From an uncultured Clostridia bacterium (lineage in GTDB: Bacteria > Bacillota > Clostridia > RUG12999), in assembly GCA_938005345.1 (NCBI GenBank), contig CALLNG010000263.1:1-5874 (forward strand): a stretch of DNA of 5,874 nt. The letters are read 5' to 3'. This document shows, in pieces, positions 1-5,831 of the stretch (positions are counted from its first letter, which is position 1; every line of letters begins with the position of its first letter). Position numbers and translations under genes: made by a program. The notes under the pieces were generated by a model. The model was not told the origin of the DNA and did no database searches. It saw only the letters and a program-made list of their open reading frames with translations.

Positions 1-19
1 TTGAGGACGGAAATGTAAA

Positions 20-1609
20 TTAACACATTAGCAAATTATAAAAACTATGAAACAAAGCAGCTAAATCCATCGCGTAATGCGTCAGCCGGGTTGGATCAGT
101 AGTTTGTGCAGCCGTCACAATTTCTTCCGGGAAATATGCAAGTTTCTCAATTAGCTCTTTTTCCGCTTCTTCTTTCAAAAGTGTCATATCGATTTTATCA
201 TATGCCGGCAAAGTCACTTGATCCTCTTCGCGAAGCAGGCGCAAAATGCTACAAATTCTAGCATGTGCATATTGTACATAATAGACAGGATTTTCATTTG
301 TCTGTGTCAGTGCAAGCTCCAAATCAAAGTCAAAATGACTATCTGCCTGCCGCAAATTAAAAAAGAACCTGGCCGCATCAACGCCAATGTCTTCAATCAA
401 TTCACCAAGCGAGACCATTTCCCCTGTCCGTTTACTCATTCGCACGATTTCCTTGCCATTCATAAGACGCACTAATTGAATGGTTATGACCTGTAAGCGC
501 TCTGGGTCAATGCCAAGTGCCTGCATAGCACCCTTCATTCTGGCAATATGCCCATGATGGTCTGCTCCCCAAACATTAATAACCTTATCAAATCCACGCA
601 CGATAAATTTATTGCGGTGATAGGCAATATCTACTGCAAAATAGGTAGGTATTCCATTTTGCCGAATCAGTACATCATCTTTATCGGAACCAAATTCTGT
701 AGAACGAAACCAGACGGCACCCTCTTGTTCATAGGCATATCCGCTTTTTTTCAGTTCCTCAATGGTCTCTTCGACTTCGCCGGATTCATACAGCGATGTT
801 TCCGGGAACCAAACATCATAATGAATCCGGTATTTACCCAAATCTGTTTGAATTGTTTGAATATTACGCTTTAGTACATAGTCTATCAATATTTTTTTAC
901 GTTCTTCTTCCGGCATCCCAAGGTGTTTTGTACCATTTTCCTGGATAAAGGCTTCCATATGTGCACGGATATCTTTTCCGTGGTAACCATCTTCCGGGAA
1001 TACGACAGCATCTTCACCTTTGATAATTTGAATATAACGGGCGTTAAGAGATTTACCAAGCTTTTCAATTTGTGCACCAGCGTTGTTTAAGTAAAATTCA
1101 CGGGTAACATCGTTTCCTGCCCAAATGAGTACTTCTGCTAGACTGTCACCCAATGCGCCTCCCCGTGCATTTCCCATATGCATAGGACCCGTTGGGTTCG
1201 CACTGACAAATTCCACCATAATTTTCTTTTTGGGCGCCGCTTGGCTTTTCCCATAGCTTTCCCCTTTTTCGTGCATGACGTGAAGGGCATCATATAGCCA
1301 TTGTCTTTTTAAAAAAACATTGATAAATCCAGCGCCAGCCACTTCCATTCGTTCAATGTAAGTATTTTCTGTCTTCATACGTGCAATCAATTCTTCTGCG
1401 ATCTTGCGCGGCGGTTTCTTAGCACTCTTTGCCATCTGCATTGCTACATTCAATGCAAAATCTCCATGCACTTTTTCTCTTGGTTTTTGAACTACAATTT
1501 CAGGTAGCTTTACATCTTGTGGTAATGCCCCTTCTATAGCAGCGCGATTCAGTGCCTCCTGCATACAATCTGCAATTTGTACTTTTATTTCATGTATAAT
1601 GTTATCCAT
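20..1609 (-). CDS. argS: Arginine--tRNA ligase (ArgRS), C-terminus apparently shortened
   Basis: Class I aminoacyl-tRNA synthetase that charges tRNA-Arg with arginine in the cytoplasm. The 529-residue product has the N-terminal Arg-specific additional domain (about residues 1-95, with KVHGDFALNVA), the HIGH-type motif as HMGN at 144-147 within SANPTGPMHMGNARGG, the catalytic-domain GADHHGH stretch at 348-354, the KMSKS-type motif as RMSKR at 390-394, and the start of the DALR anticodon-binding domain (NPVYYVQYAHAR, 440-451). The ATG at 1607-1609 has a good ribosome site (GAGGGGG, 8 bases upstream), and the start overlaps the end of the DUF1934 gene by 8 bases, so the two are translationally coupled. 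Bacterial ArgRS is usually about 550-580 residues and ends in a helix close to LGVSAPERM. This one stops right after LFHSFYN, so roughly 30 residues are missing. Whether that is a real mutation or a sequencing frameshift cannot be told from the 19 bases left in the window. Identity is certain; integrity is not. Confidence 0.96.
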   Translation of the reverse strand: MDNIIHEIKVQIADCMQEALNRAAIEGALPQDVKLPEIVVQKPREKVHGDFALNVAMQMAKSAKKPPRKIAEELIARMKTENTYIERMEVAGAGFINVFLKRQWLYDALHVMHEKGESYGKSQAAPKKKIMVEFVSANPTGPMHMGNARGGALGDSLAEVLIWAGNDVTREFYLNNAGAQIEKLGKSLNARYIQIIKGEDAVVFPEDGYHGKDIRAHMEAFIQENGTKHLGMPEEERKKILIDYVLKRNIQTIQTDLGKYRIHYDVWFPETSLYESGEVEETIEELKKSGYAYEQEGAVWFRSTEFGSDKDDVLIRQNGIPTYFAVDIAYHRNKFIVRGFDKVINVWGADHHGHIARMKGAMQALGIDPERLQVITIQLVRLMNGKEIVRMSKRTGEMVSLGELIEDIGVDAARFFFNLRQADSHFDFDLELALTQTNENPVYYVQYAHARICSILRLLREEDQVTLPAYDKIDMTLLKEEAEKELIEKLAYFPEEIVTAAQTTDPTRLTHYAMDLAALFHSFYNLLMC

Positions 1610-2048
1610 GACGATATCCCCCTCGCTTTTTTTCTGTTATTTTCATATGGAATTGATATTTGCTGGTTGGATTGCCACCAAAACTCAGCATATAATCAAT
1701 ATCAATCTTTCCTTGCCCATCTTGCAGGGAAATCTGCAATTCTTTGGTCATAACATGCACTTCAAAATTACCATATGGTGTATGATAAATACCAGAAGTT
1801 GACTTGTTAGGTGCAAAAACAAATTGTGTATTAGAAGGACCAAAACGTACCATGGTAAGCTGATCCTTTTCAACTTTGAGCGTTGTACTGTAACCTGCAA
1901 ATCCAGTCAATTCGCTTTCCTGATAAGTTATGTATTGTTTTTCGCCCCTTTCAACAAAGGTTCCTTCTGTAACCAGTGTAATCGTGTCATAATCTCCCTC
2001 TATATCTGTCTGAATGGTATCTATTGAAATAAGAACTTCCTTTTTCAT
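1602..2048 (-). CDS. ywiB: DUF1934 family (YwiB-like) beta-barrel protein
   Basis: A 148-residue cytoplasmic protein with no signal peptide or membrane segment. Two stretches place it in the DUF1934/YwiB family: YQESELTGFAG (42-52) and GIYHTPYGNFEV (86-97). The rest alternates short hydrophobic and polar strands, as expected for the calycin-like beta barrel of this family, and it ends in a basic tail (KKRGGYRHG). The biochemical function of the family is unknown. The ATG at 2046-2048 is preceded by AAAGGTG at an 8-base spacing. Its last 8 bases overlap the argS start, and in B. subtilis ywiB also lies directly upstream of argS, so the pairing is conserved and suggests co-expression with arginyl-tRNA charging. 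No convincing sigma-A promoter is visible in the 89-base gap to rodA, so it may be transcribed by read-through from rodA. Gene name follows the B. subtilis homologue. Confidence 0.9.
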   Translation of the reverse strand: MKKEVLISIDTIQTDIEGDYDTITLVTEGTFVERGEKQYITYQESELTGFAGYSTTLKVEKDQLTMVRFGPSNTQFVFAPNKSTSGIYHTPYGNFEVHVMTKELQISLQDGQGKIDIDYMLSFGGNPTSKYQFHMKITEKKRGGYRHG

Positions 2049-2103
2049 AGCAGATTCACCTTTCTATTTTTTGGTGTCTGATTCTGCAATGTCGCATAAA
2101 CAG

Positions 2104-2133
2104 GCGGGCAATCTATCTTTATAGAATACCCGC
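2104..2133 (-). terminator. Hairpin just after rodA stop, weak or partial terminator
   Basis: GCGGG (2104-2108) pairs with CCCGC (2129-2133), and inside it TCTAT (2112-2116) pairs with ATAGA (2121-2125) around a CTTT loop, with two mismatches between the blocks. It begins 4 bases after the rodA stop codon. No run of U follows it on the minus strand, so it is not a classical rho-independent terminator. It may stabilise the rodA 3' end or reduce read-through into the DUF1934-argS pair. Confidence 0.35.
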
Positions 2134-2137
2134 AATA

Positions 2138-3250
2138 TTAAGCAAAGTTTAGTGTTTTTCTCCGCACCCAAACATTCATCACTAAACCTATAGCTAGCAT
2201 TGAGGTCAAAATAGAAGAACCCCCCGCACTAAAAAACGGTAATGGAATCCCTGTTACTGGCATAATGCCCATACACATCCCAATGTTTTCAAAGGCCTGA
2301 AATAGAAACATGGCCATAACCCCAATACAAATATAACGTCCATAATCACTTTTTGCTTCCCGCGCTATATAGATACAGCGAAAAATCAAGAAAAATAGCA
2401 ACACGATTGCTACAATACAACCGATGAATCCTAATTCTTCTCCAAGCACTGCAAAAATGAAATCTGTTTCTTTTGCGGGAAGTATATTTAATTGAGTCTG
2501 TGGTCCCTGATAGAGACCCTGACCTACTATTTCACCTGAACCAATGGCAAGTTTGGACTGAAGTACCTGATAGCCGGAGCCGGAAGGGTCATATTCCGGA
2601 TTGAAAAAGGTCAAGAAACGCAATTTTTGATATGGTTTCAAAAAAAAAACCCATGCAATTGGTGCAAAAATCAAAAATCCACCTGCCGCTATAGCAAAAT
2701 AGCGGTAATACAATCCCGCAGCAAAAACCATACAAACAAAAATGAAGATGTAAACCATCGCGGTACCATAATCAGGTTGTAGCAATACAAGACCAATTAA
2801 AACGCCGGCATGAAGCAATAGCCCCAAAAACGGAAGCAATTTATTCATATCATCTTGTACTTTTTCCAAGTGTTTAGCAAAGGTTAAAATAAAGCCAACC
2901 TTTACAAGTTCTGAAGGCTGTATTCCCACTGGACCGATTCGGATCCAACTTTTTCCTCCGATATCTTCTCCAACGCCCAAAATTAAGACAATGGCTAATA
3001 AAATAATATTAATGGCGTAAATCAGTGTCCATTTATGGCCAAAGCTTTCATAATCCAATACCATGACCGCAATCATACCGATAATACCTGCAATAAATGC
3101 ACATACCTGGATGATGCCTGTTCTTGTTCCACCTTCCAGTGACCGCGTCGCACTGAATACAACGACTAAACCTAAGATAGCTGCTGCAAAGGCAGCAAGC
3201 ATAAACCATTTATCCAAGGCTTTCCAAATTTTTTTGCTCTCTTGAAACAT
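2138..3250 (-). CDS. rodA: RodA, SEDS peptidoglycan glycosyltransferase for cell elongation
   Basis: Polytopic membrane protein of the SEDS family (370 residues, about 10 membrane helices; B. subtilis RodA is 393). RodA polymerises lipid II into glycan strands during side-wall growth, working with a class B penicillin-binding protein. Visible family blocks are GGKSWIRIGPVGIQPSELVK (98-117), QPDYGTA (158-164), the extracellular-loop block YQVLQSKLAIGSGE (227-240) and LPAKETDFIFAVLGEE (257-272), and PLPFFSAGGSS (336-346). By comparison with the Thermus RodA structure, Asp263 in TDF is the likely catalytic aspartate. The QTQLNILP…ETDFIF version of this loop favours RodA over FtsW or SpoVE. The ATG at 3248-3250 has AGGAG 7 bases upstream. 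It has its own promoter and a hairpin leader. No mre, min or PBP2 gene is next to it here. Confidence 0.93.
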   Translation of the reverse strand: MFQESKKIWKALDKWFMLAAFAAAILGLVVVFSATRSLEGGTRTGIIQVCAFIAGIIGMIAVMVLDYESFGHKWTLIYAINIILLAIVLILGVGEDIGGKSWIRIGPVGIQPSELVKVGFILTFAKHLEKVQDDMNKLLPFLGLLLHAGVLIGLVLLQPDYGTAMVYIFIFVCMVFAAGLYYRYFAIAAGGFLIFAPIAWVFFLKPYQKLRFLTFFNPEYDPSGSGYQVLQSKLAIGSGEIVGQGLYQGPQTQLNILPAKETDFIFAVLGEELGFIGCIVAIVLLFFLIFRCIYIAREAKSDYGRYICIGVMAMFLFQAFENIGMCMGIMPVTGIPLPFFSAGGSSILTSMLAIGLVMNVWVRRKTLNFA

Positions 3251-3291
3251 GTCGCAACTCCTATTTGCTGTTCTCTATGTAACATTTTTAG

Positions 3292-3314
3292 AAATCCAGC
3301 TATTGGCCGGATTT
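3292..3314 (-). other. Stable hairpin in the rodA 5' leader
   Basis: On the minus strand AAATCCGGC (3314-3306) pairs with GCTGGATTT (3300-3292) over 9 base pairs, one of them G-U, around the loop CAATA. It lies inside the roughly 85-base leader between the predicted rodA transcription start (about 3336) and the ATG. No T run follows on the minus strand, so it does not look like an attenuator. On the plus strand the second arm runs into TTTTT, so it could also stop transcription coming the other way. Confidence 0.55.
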
Positions 3315-3342
3315 TTCAACCGCTTGTCCCTACTTCGTGTTT

Positions 3343-3371
3343 ATTATAACAACTAAATGAATTAAATACAA
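3343..3371 (-). promoter_or_regulatory. Sigma-A-type promoter of rodA (extended -10)
   Basis: Read on the minus strand: -35 TTGTAT (3371-3366, only the TTG matches consensus), a 17-base spacer, and a perfect -10 TATAAT (3348-3343) preceded by TGT, giving an extended -10 element (TGnTATAAT) that offsets the weak -35. The start would be near 3336, about 85 bases before the rodA ATG. The rest of the intergenic stretch (3372-3449) shows no gene and no clear terminator for the pseudogene upstream. Confidence 0.75.
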
Positions 3372-3449
3372 ATTTCAACTATTTGTTTTACGTATTAACA
3401 ACCACTTTTAAGCAGTCATTTGAAAGCAAGTATGAAACTTTTCCATGGT

Positions 3450-4721
3450 TTAAAAAATATCCATACTTGTATCTTGTGGCAACACTATATTTTTCAACGA
3501 TAAAAAACTATTTTTCAATTCCAATACAAGTTTTGTCGAAATAACAACCTTCTTTTCAAGCGCATTATAGCTGACCCCCAAAATCAATTCTACAATCAAT
3601 TCAATATACTGCGATGCAGACCATGCATACTTGATAACACCTTGTCCACTTTCGTCAAAAGGATTTACGAATTCGGTACAAGTATGGTTAAATGTATAAA
3701 CAGTTTTTATAGCAAACTCTGCAGCCAACTCATTTTTATCGCTATCCCAAAGACCTCTTACAACAATTTCATTTATTAAAGTCCATACATTTCCACTCCA
3801 GCTTGAATTTCCTTAATAAGTACCTTTGGTTGTTGTGAAAATTTTATCTTGCTTTGACACAGAAGGTAAAGAACTTGTATTCCATTTAAAATGGTCACCA
3901 AACTTCAACAATTTAATAAGTCTTTCTCTTCGACTTTTATCTGCAATACAAAGTCTGGATGGATAAAATGTTGATGTCATAAGGCAATTGCTAGTTGTTC
4001 TTTCTTTTATACTATAAGGTTAATATGCTCCGTTTTCATTATTCCACAGATATGTGTTAATGCTATTTTTTAAATTTCTTTTTCTTGTTTCTAATATCTC
4101 TGCATCTTGTTTTTTTTCAAGTTTCCTTGCAAGCAGTCCCGTAGAATGACAACCAACATAAGCTTCAACATTAGTATTGACAGGTGCATATTCGTCTGAA
4201 TTTCCAAGATAAGGAATAAATATCTCTTCAAGAACAACTGTAATCAAAGCAGTTGACTCATCAAATCAATAAGAAAACCACCAATCAATATAGTTTTTTA
4301 ACATAATATAGTTTTTTTCTTTCATTTGCTTATCTGTTGAACTGCTTAATATGGGATAAGCAACATCAAAGATTTTAAACAGAGAAGAAAGATTTTGTGT
4401 TTGATTGGGGAAATTAACTTCAGCTACAACACTTGGAATAACATCCGTAGCCCAAAGGCAGATTCTGCCGTCTTCCAATTGTAATCCTATAAAATTGAAG
4501 AGCGTGGTTTCGCAAAATTTCCAGTCTTTCCATTTATATCTGCATAAAGCCAAACAAGAATCTATCTGCGCCCATTGTCCTTCGTATCCGTACGCTCCTC
4601 CGGACGTAAAATACTGGTAATTAACGCCATATTTTTTTGCACTACTCTGTTTGCATATCTCGAGGCATTCAAAAGCATAATCCAAATCTTCCTATTTTAT
4701 TCCATGTAAAGTTATATTCAT
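3450..4721 (-). pseudogene. Decayed glycoside hydrolase gene ((alpha/alpha)6-barrel, GH63/MGH1-like), four in-frame stops
   Basis: One frame can be read for 424 codons from an ATG at 4719-4721 (GGAG ribosome site, 8-base spacing) to a TAA at 3450-3452. It is broken by four stops: TAG at 4692-4694 (codon 10), TGA at 4266-4268 (codon 152), TAA at 4020-4022 (codon 234) and TAA at 3813-3815 (codon 303). I see no frameshift: protein-like sequence resumes in the same frame after every stop. Recognisable blocks are GAYGYEGQWAQIDS (codons 42-55), LWATDVIP (89-96), EEIFIPYLGN (165-174), YLWNNENGAY before the third stop, SWSGNVWTLINE (307-318) and EFVNPFDESG…YAWSASQY (350-372). The late SWSGNVW and NP(F)…WSA blocks are typical of glucosidase-type six-hairpin hydrolases such as GH63 and mannosylglycerate-hydrolase-like families, and Glu350 could be the catalytic base. 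The substrate cannot be deduced. Codons look more A/T-rich than in the neighbouring genes, and the gene has its own promoter, so it is probably accessory or acquired. Pseudogene status is nearly certain, family assignment good, exact family uncertain. Confidence 0.85.
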
Positions 4722-4781
4722 ATCTATTTCTCCATTTAATGAATTGACAACTACTATTTTCATAAATTAGCTTCGCCATGA

Positions 4782-4797
4782 ATGTTGCAGGCAACAT
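4782..4797. repeat. Palindrome ATGTTGC-AG-GCAACAT in the pseudogene leader
   Basis: Two perfect 7-base arms separated by 2 bases, in the untranslated leader about 60 bases before the pseudogene ATG. The near-absent loop argues for a protein-binding operator rather than an RNA hairpin. No regulator gene is present in the window. Confidence 0.5.
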
Positions 4798-4801
4798 GAA
4801 T

Positions 4802-4851
4802 TGAATTGCCTTTTAATGTCTGAAATATAATTCACACTATAAGGCAATTCA
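4802..4851. repeat. 11-base inverted repeat TGAATTGCCTT / AAGGCAATTCA
   Basis: A perfect inverted repeat: arms at 4802-4812 and 4841-4851, with 28 bases between them. It lies in the transcribed leader of the hydrolase pseudogene, directly beside the operator-like repeat at 4853-4873. It could fold as an RNA stem in the leader or hold a dimeric regulator. The TGAATTG core also occurs at 4740-4746 and 4797-4803. Confidence 0.55.
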
Positions 4852-4852
4852 T

Positions 4853-4873
4853 TGAGTTTGTTTTGCAAACTCA
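4853..4873. promoter_or_regulatory. Operator-like inverted repeat at the pseudogene transcription start
   Basis: TGAGTTTG (4853-4860) and CAAACTCA (4866-4873) form a perfect 8-base inverted repeat with a 5-base centre. It touches the -10 box of the promoter at 4873-4901 and covers the expected start site, the classic position for a repressor operator of a sugar-use gene. It is inferred from symmetry and position only; the binding protein is unknown. Confidence 0.5.
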
Positions 4874-4901
4874 TTATACCATAATTTTTGTGTAATTACA
4901 A
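4873..4901 (-). promoter_or_regulatory. Sigma-A-type promoter of the hydrolase pseudogene
   Basis: Read on the minus strand: -35 TTGTAA (4901-4896), a 17-base spacer, -10 TATAAT (4878-4873) with TGG in front (extended -10). The start would be near 4866, leaving a leader of about 145 bases before the ATG at 4721. The leader (4722-4866) holds inverted repeats but no gene that I can support. The promoter is close to consensus although the gene it serves is dead. Confidence 0.78.
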
Positions 4902-4902
4902 G

Positions 4903-4934
4903 AAAAAAGCACGGTGAAAACTGTGCTTTTTTTT
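4903..4934 (-). terminator. Rho-independent terminator after spoIIQ-like gene
   Basis: On the minus strand a run of A leads into GCAC (4926-4923), a short inner GT/AC pair with one mismatch, a TTTTC loop, GTGC (4912-4909) and then TTTTTT (4908-4903). The A and T runs pair with each other, so it should work in both directions. It lies 33 bases after the spoIIQ-like stop codon and ends one base before the -35 box of the pseudogene promoter, cleanly separating the two units. Confidence 0.88.
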
Positions 4935-4967
4935 GTATATTTTTCATGGTATGAACAAAATAGTGTT

Positions 4968-5678
4968 TTATACTTGTAATAATGAAGCCGGGTCTATAGG
5001 CTGATCGTTTTGATAAAGCTCAAAATGAAGGTGTGGCTGCTGCTTGCTTTCGAATGCACCGCTATCCCCAACACCGCTGATAACATCTCCCGCTTTCACT
5101 TCACTTCCTACCTGTACCATATTATCGGTCGAAAGATTTGCATATACACTGCGTACCGAACCGTGGGAAATCTCAATGACAATTCCTTTTAGCGGATCTG
5201 TATAAACTTTTTCAACTTTTCCATCCGCCACCGCTTTTACAGGCGTTCCTTTTTCACAGTTGATATCTATTCCATTATGGACACGCCAATCCTCATACGT
5301 TTTTGAGTAGACAAGGGTATCCTGCGTATGCGCCACTGCGATTTCCCCTTCTACTGGCATAATAAATGATGCAGGTTCAGAGTTTGCTTGTTTTACACTG
5401 GCCTCCTGCACAGCTTTTTTAGCAGGTGCCTTTGTTGCAGCTGGCTTTTGCGTAACAGTAGGCGTTGCACTTGCGGTAGGTGTTGCACTTGACATCACCT
5501 CCGGCAATACTGGTGTTTTAGGCTCTGTTGCAACATGTTCTGTCTGATTGACCATATCTGGTTCTTCGTTATTTCTTGTTGTCACAAAATACGCCGTCAG
5601 AAACACAGCCACGACACAGAGGCTCAAGGCTATGTAGAAGCCTCTGTGTCCAATACGCGATTTGTTATTATTTTTCAT
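4968..5678 (-). CDS. spoIIQ: SpoIIQ-like M23 (LytM-fold) membrane protein of sporulation
   Basis: A 236-residue protein with a short basic N-terminus, one membrane helix (about 13-32), a Pro/Ala/Thr-rich linker (about 50-103) and a C-terminal M23/LytM domain (about 104-236). In spore formers SpoIIQ sits in the forespore membrane with this domain in the intermembrane space, binds SpoIIIAH from the mother cell and supports engulfment and the feeding channel. HNGIDI supplies the HxxxD pair (His134, Asp138) and PHLHFE the HxH pair (His216, His218), so the zinc site looks intact. The usual YxHL histidine reads YANL, giving Asn181 at the position of one catalytic His in LytM, so peptidase activity is doubtful. 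The ATG at 5676-5678 has AGGTGG 8 bases upstream, and a sigma-F-like promoter supports forespore expression. A general M23 envelope protein is the alternative; the promoter and architecture favour SpoIIQ. Confidence 0.82.
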   Translation of the reverse strand: MKNNNKSRIGHRGFYIALSLCVVAVFLTAYFVTTRNNEEPDMVNQTEHVATEPKTPVLPEVMSSATPTASATPTVTQKPAATKAPAKKAVQEASVKQANSEPASFIMPVEGEIAVAHTQDTLVYSKTYEDWRVHNGIDINCEKGTPVKAVADGKVEKVYTDPLKGIVIEISHGSVRSVYANLSTDNMVQVGSEVKAGDVISGVGDSGAFESKQQPHLHFELYQNDQPIDPASLLQV

Positions 5679-5710
5679 AATTTACACCACCTAATTGATT
5701 TGATACTTGT

Positions 5711-5738
5711 ATTTTTGCCAAATTATTCTCTTTTATAC
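5711..5738 (-). promoter_or_regulatory. Sigma-F-like (forespore) promoter of spoIIQ
   Basis: Read on the minus strand: GTATA (5738-5734), a 14-base spacer, and GGCAAAAAT (5719-5711). The second block fits the sigma-F -10 consensus GGnnAnAnT at every fixed position, and the first fits the -35 GyATA. The distance to the ATG (5678) leaves a short leader of about 25-30 bases. B. subtilis spoIIQ is a sigma-F gene, so site and gene identity support each other. I see no good sigma-A promoter between this gene and the hairpins upstream. Confidence 0.65.
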
Positions 5739-5776
5739 AGGCACTGTATGATTTTAATACTTGCATAATAACCATC

Positions 5777-5797
5777 CCCCGGCCAAGCCGGGGTTTT
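5777..5797. terminator. GC-rich hairpin with a T run on the plus strand
   Basis: CCCCGGC (5777-5783) pairs with GCCGGGG (5787-5793) around a CAA loop and is followed by TTTT on the plus strand only. It is terminator-shaped for transcription towards higher coordinates, yet no plus-strand gene ends here. On the minus strand it comes just after the terminator at 5806-5831 and may act as a second barrier insulating the spoIIQ promoter. Confidence 0.4.
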
Positions 5798-5805
5798 CAG
5801 ATAAC

Positions 5806-5831
5806 AAAAAAGCCCGGTACTATTACCGGGC
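5806..5831 (-). terminator. Rho-independent terminator of an upstream gene outside the window
   Basis: On the minus strand GCCCGGTA (5831-5824), the loop ATAG, then TACCGGGC (5819-5812), followed by TTTTTT (5811-5806): a perfect 8-base-pair stem with a U run. It must end a minus-strand gene lying mostly beyond the window edge. In the 43 bases above it (5832-5874) one minus-strand frame ends in TAA at 5849-5851, but there is too little sequence to say whether it is coding. spoIID is a common neighbour of spoIIQ in Clostridia, but that is only a guess here. Confidence 0.88.

Noticed and set aside
218..874. Plus-strand open frames at 218-475 and 548-874
   Set aside because: They lie entirely within argS on the other strand, have no family-like sequence and no ribosome site; argS explains the region.
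886..1077. Minus-strand open frame at 886-1077
   Set aside because: Out-of-frame shadow inside argS with low-complexity, protein-unlike sequence.
1599..2027. Plus-strand open frames opposite the DUF1934 gene
   Set aside because: Antisense shadows of a gene with a clear family match and ribosome site.
2049..2137. Separate promoter or T-box riboswitch for the DUF1934-argS pair
   Set aside because: The gap is only 89 bases, with no T-box sequence or specifier stem and no convincing -35/-10 pair.
4405..4620. Plus-strand open frame opposite the hydrolase pseudogene
   Set aside because: Mirror of the conserved hydrolase blocks on the minus strand; no independent coding evidence.
3450..4685. Three separate small genes (3450-3728, 4020-4247, 4266-4685)
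   Set aside because: All are in one frame, their translations join into one hydrolase, and the internal pieces begin at TTG codons without ribosome sites; they are fragments of one pseudogene.
3450..4721. Reassigned stop codons (alternative genetic code) in the hydrolase gene
   Set aside because: All three standard stop codons occur inside it, while argS, the DUF1934 gene, rodA and spoIIQ run full length and end at TAA, so no single reassignment fits.
3979..4849. Shared 11-mer ATAAGGCAATT at 3979-3989 and 4839-4849
   Set aside because: The first copy is part of the hydrolase coding sequence (the NCLM codons), so the match is probably chance.
4891..4900. Perfect palindrome TGTAATTACA
   Set aside because: It overlaps the -35 box and spacer of the pseudogene promoter and is short and AT-rich; not strong enough to call a separate operator.
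3463..5764. ATACTTG word seen four times (near 3463, 4971, 5703 and 5758)
   Set aside because: Short, AT-rich, irregularly spaced and partly inside coding sequence; no consistent context.
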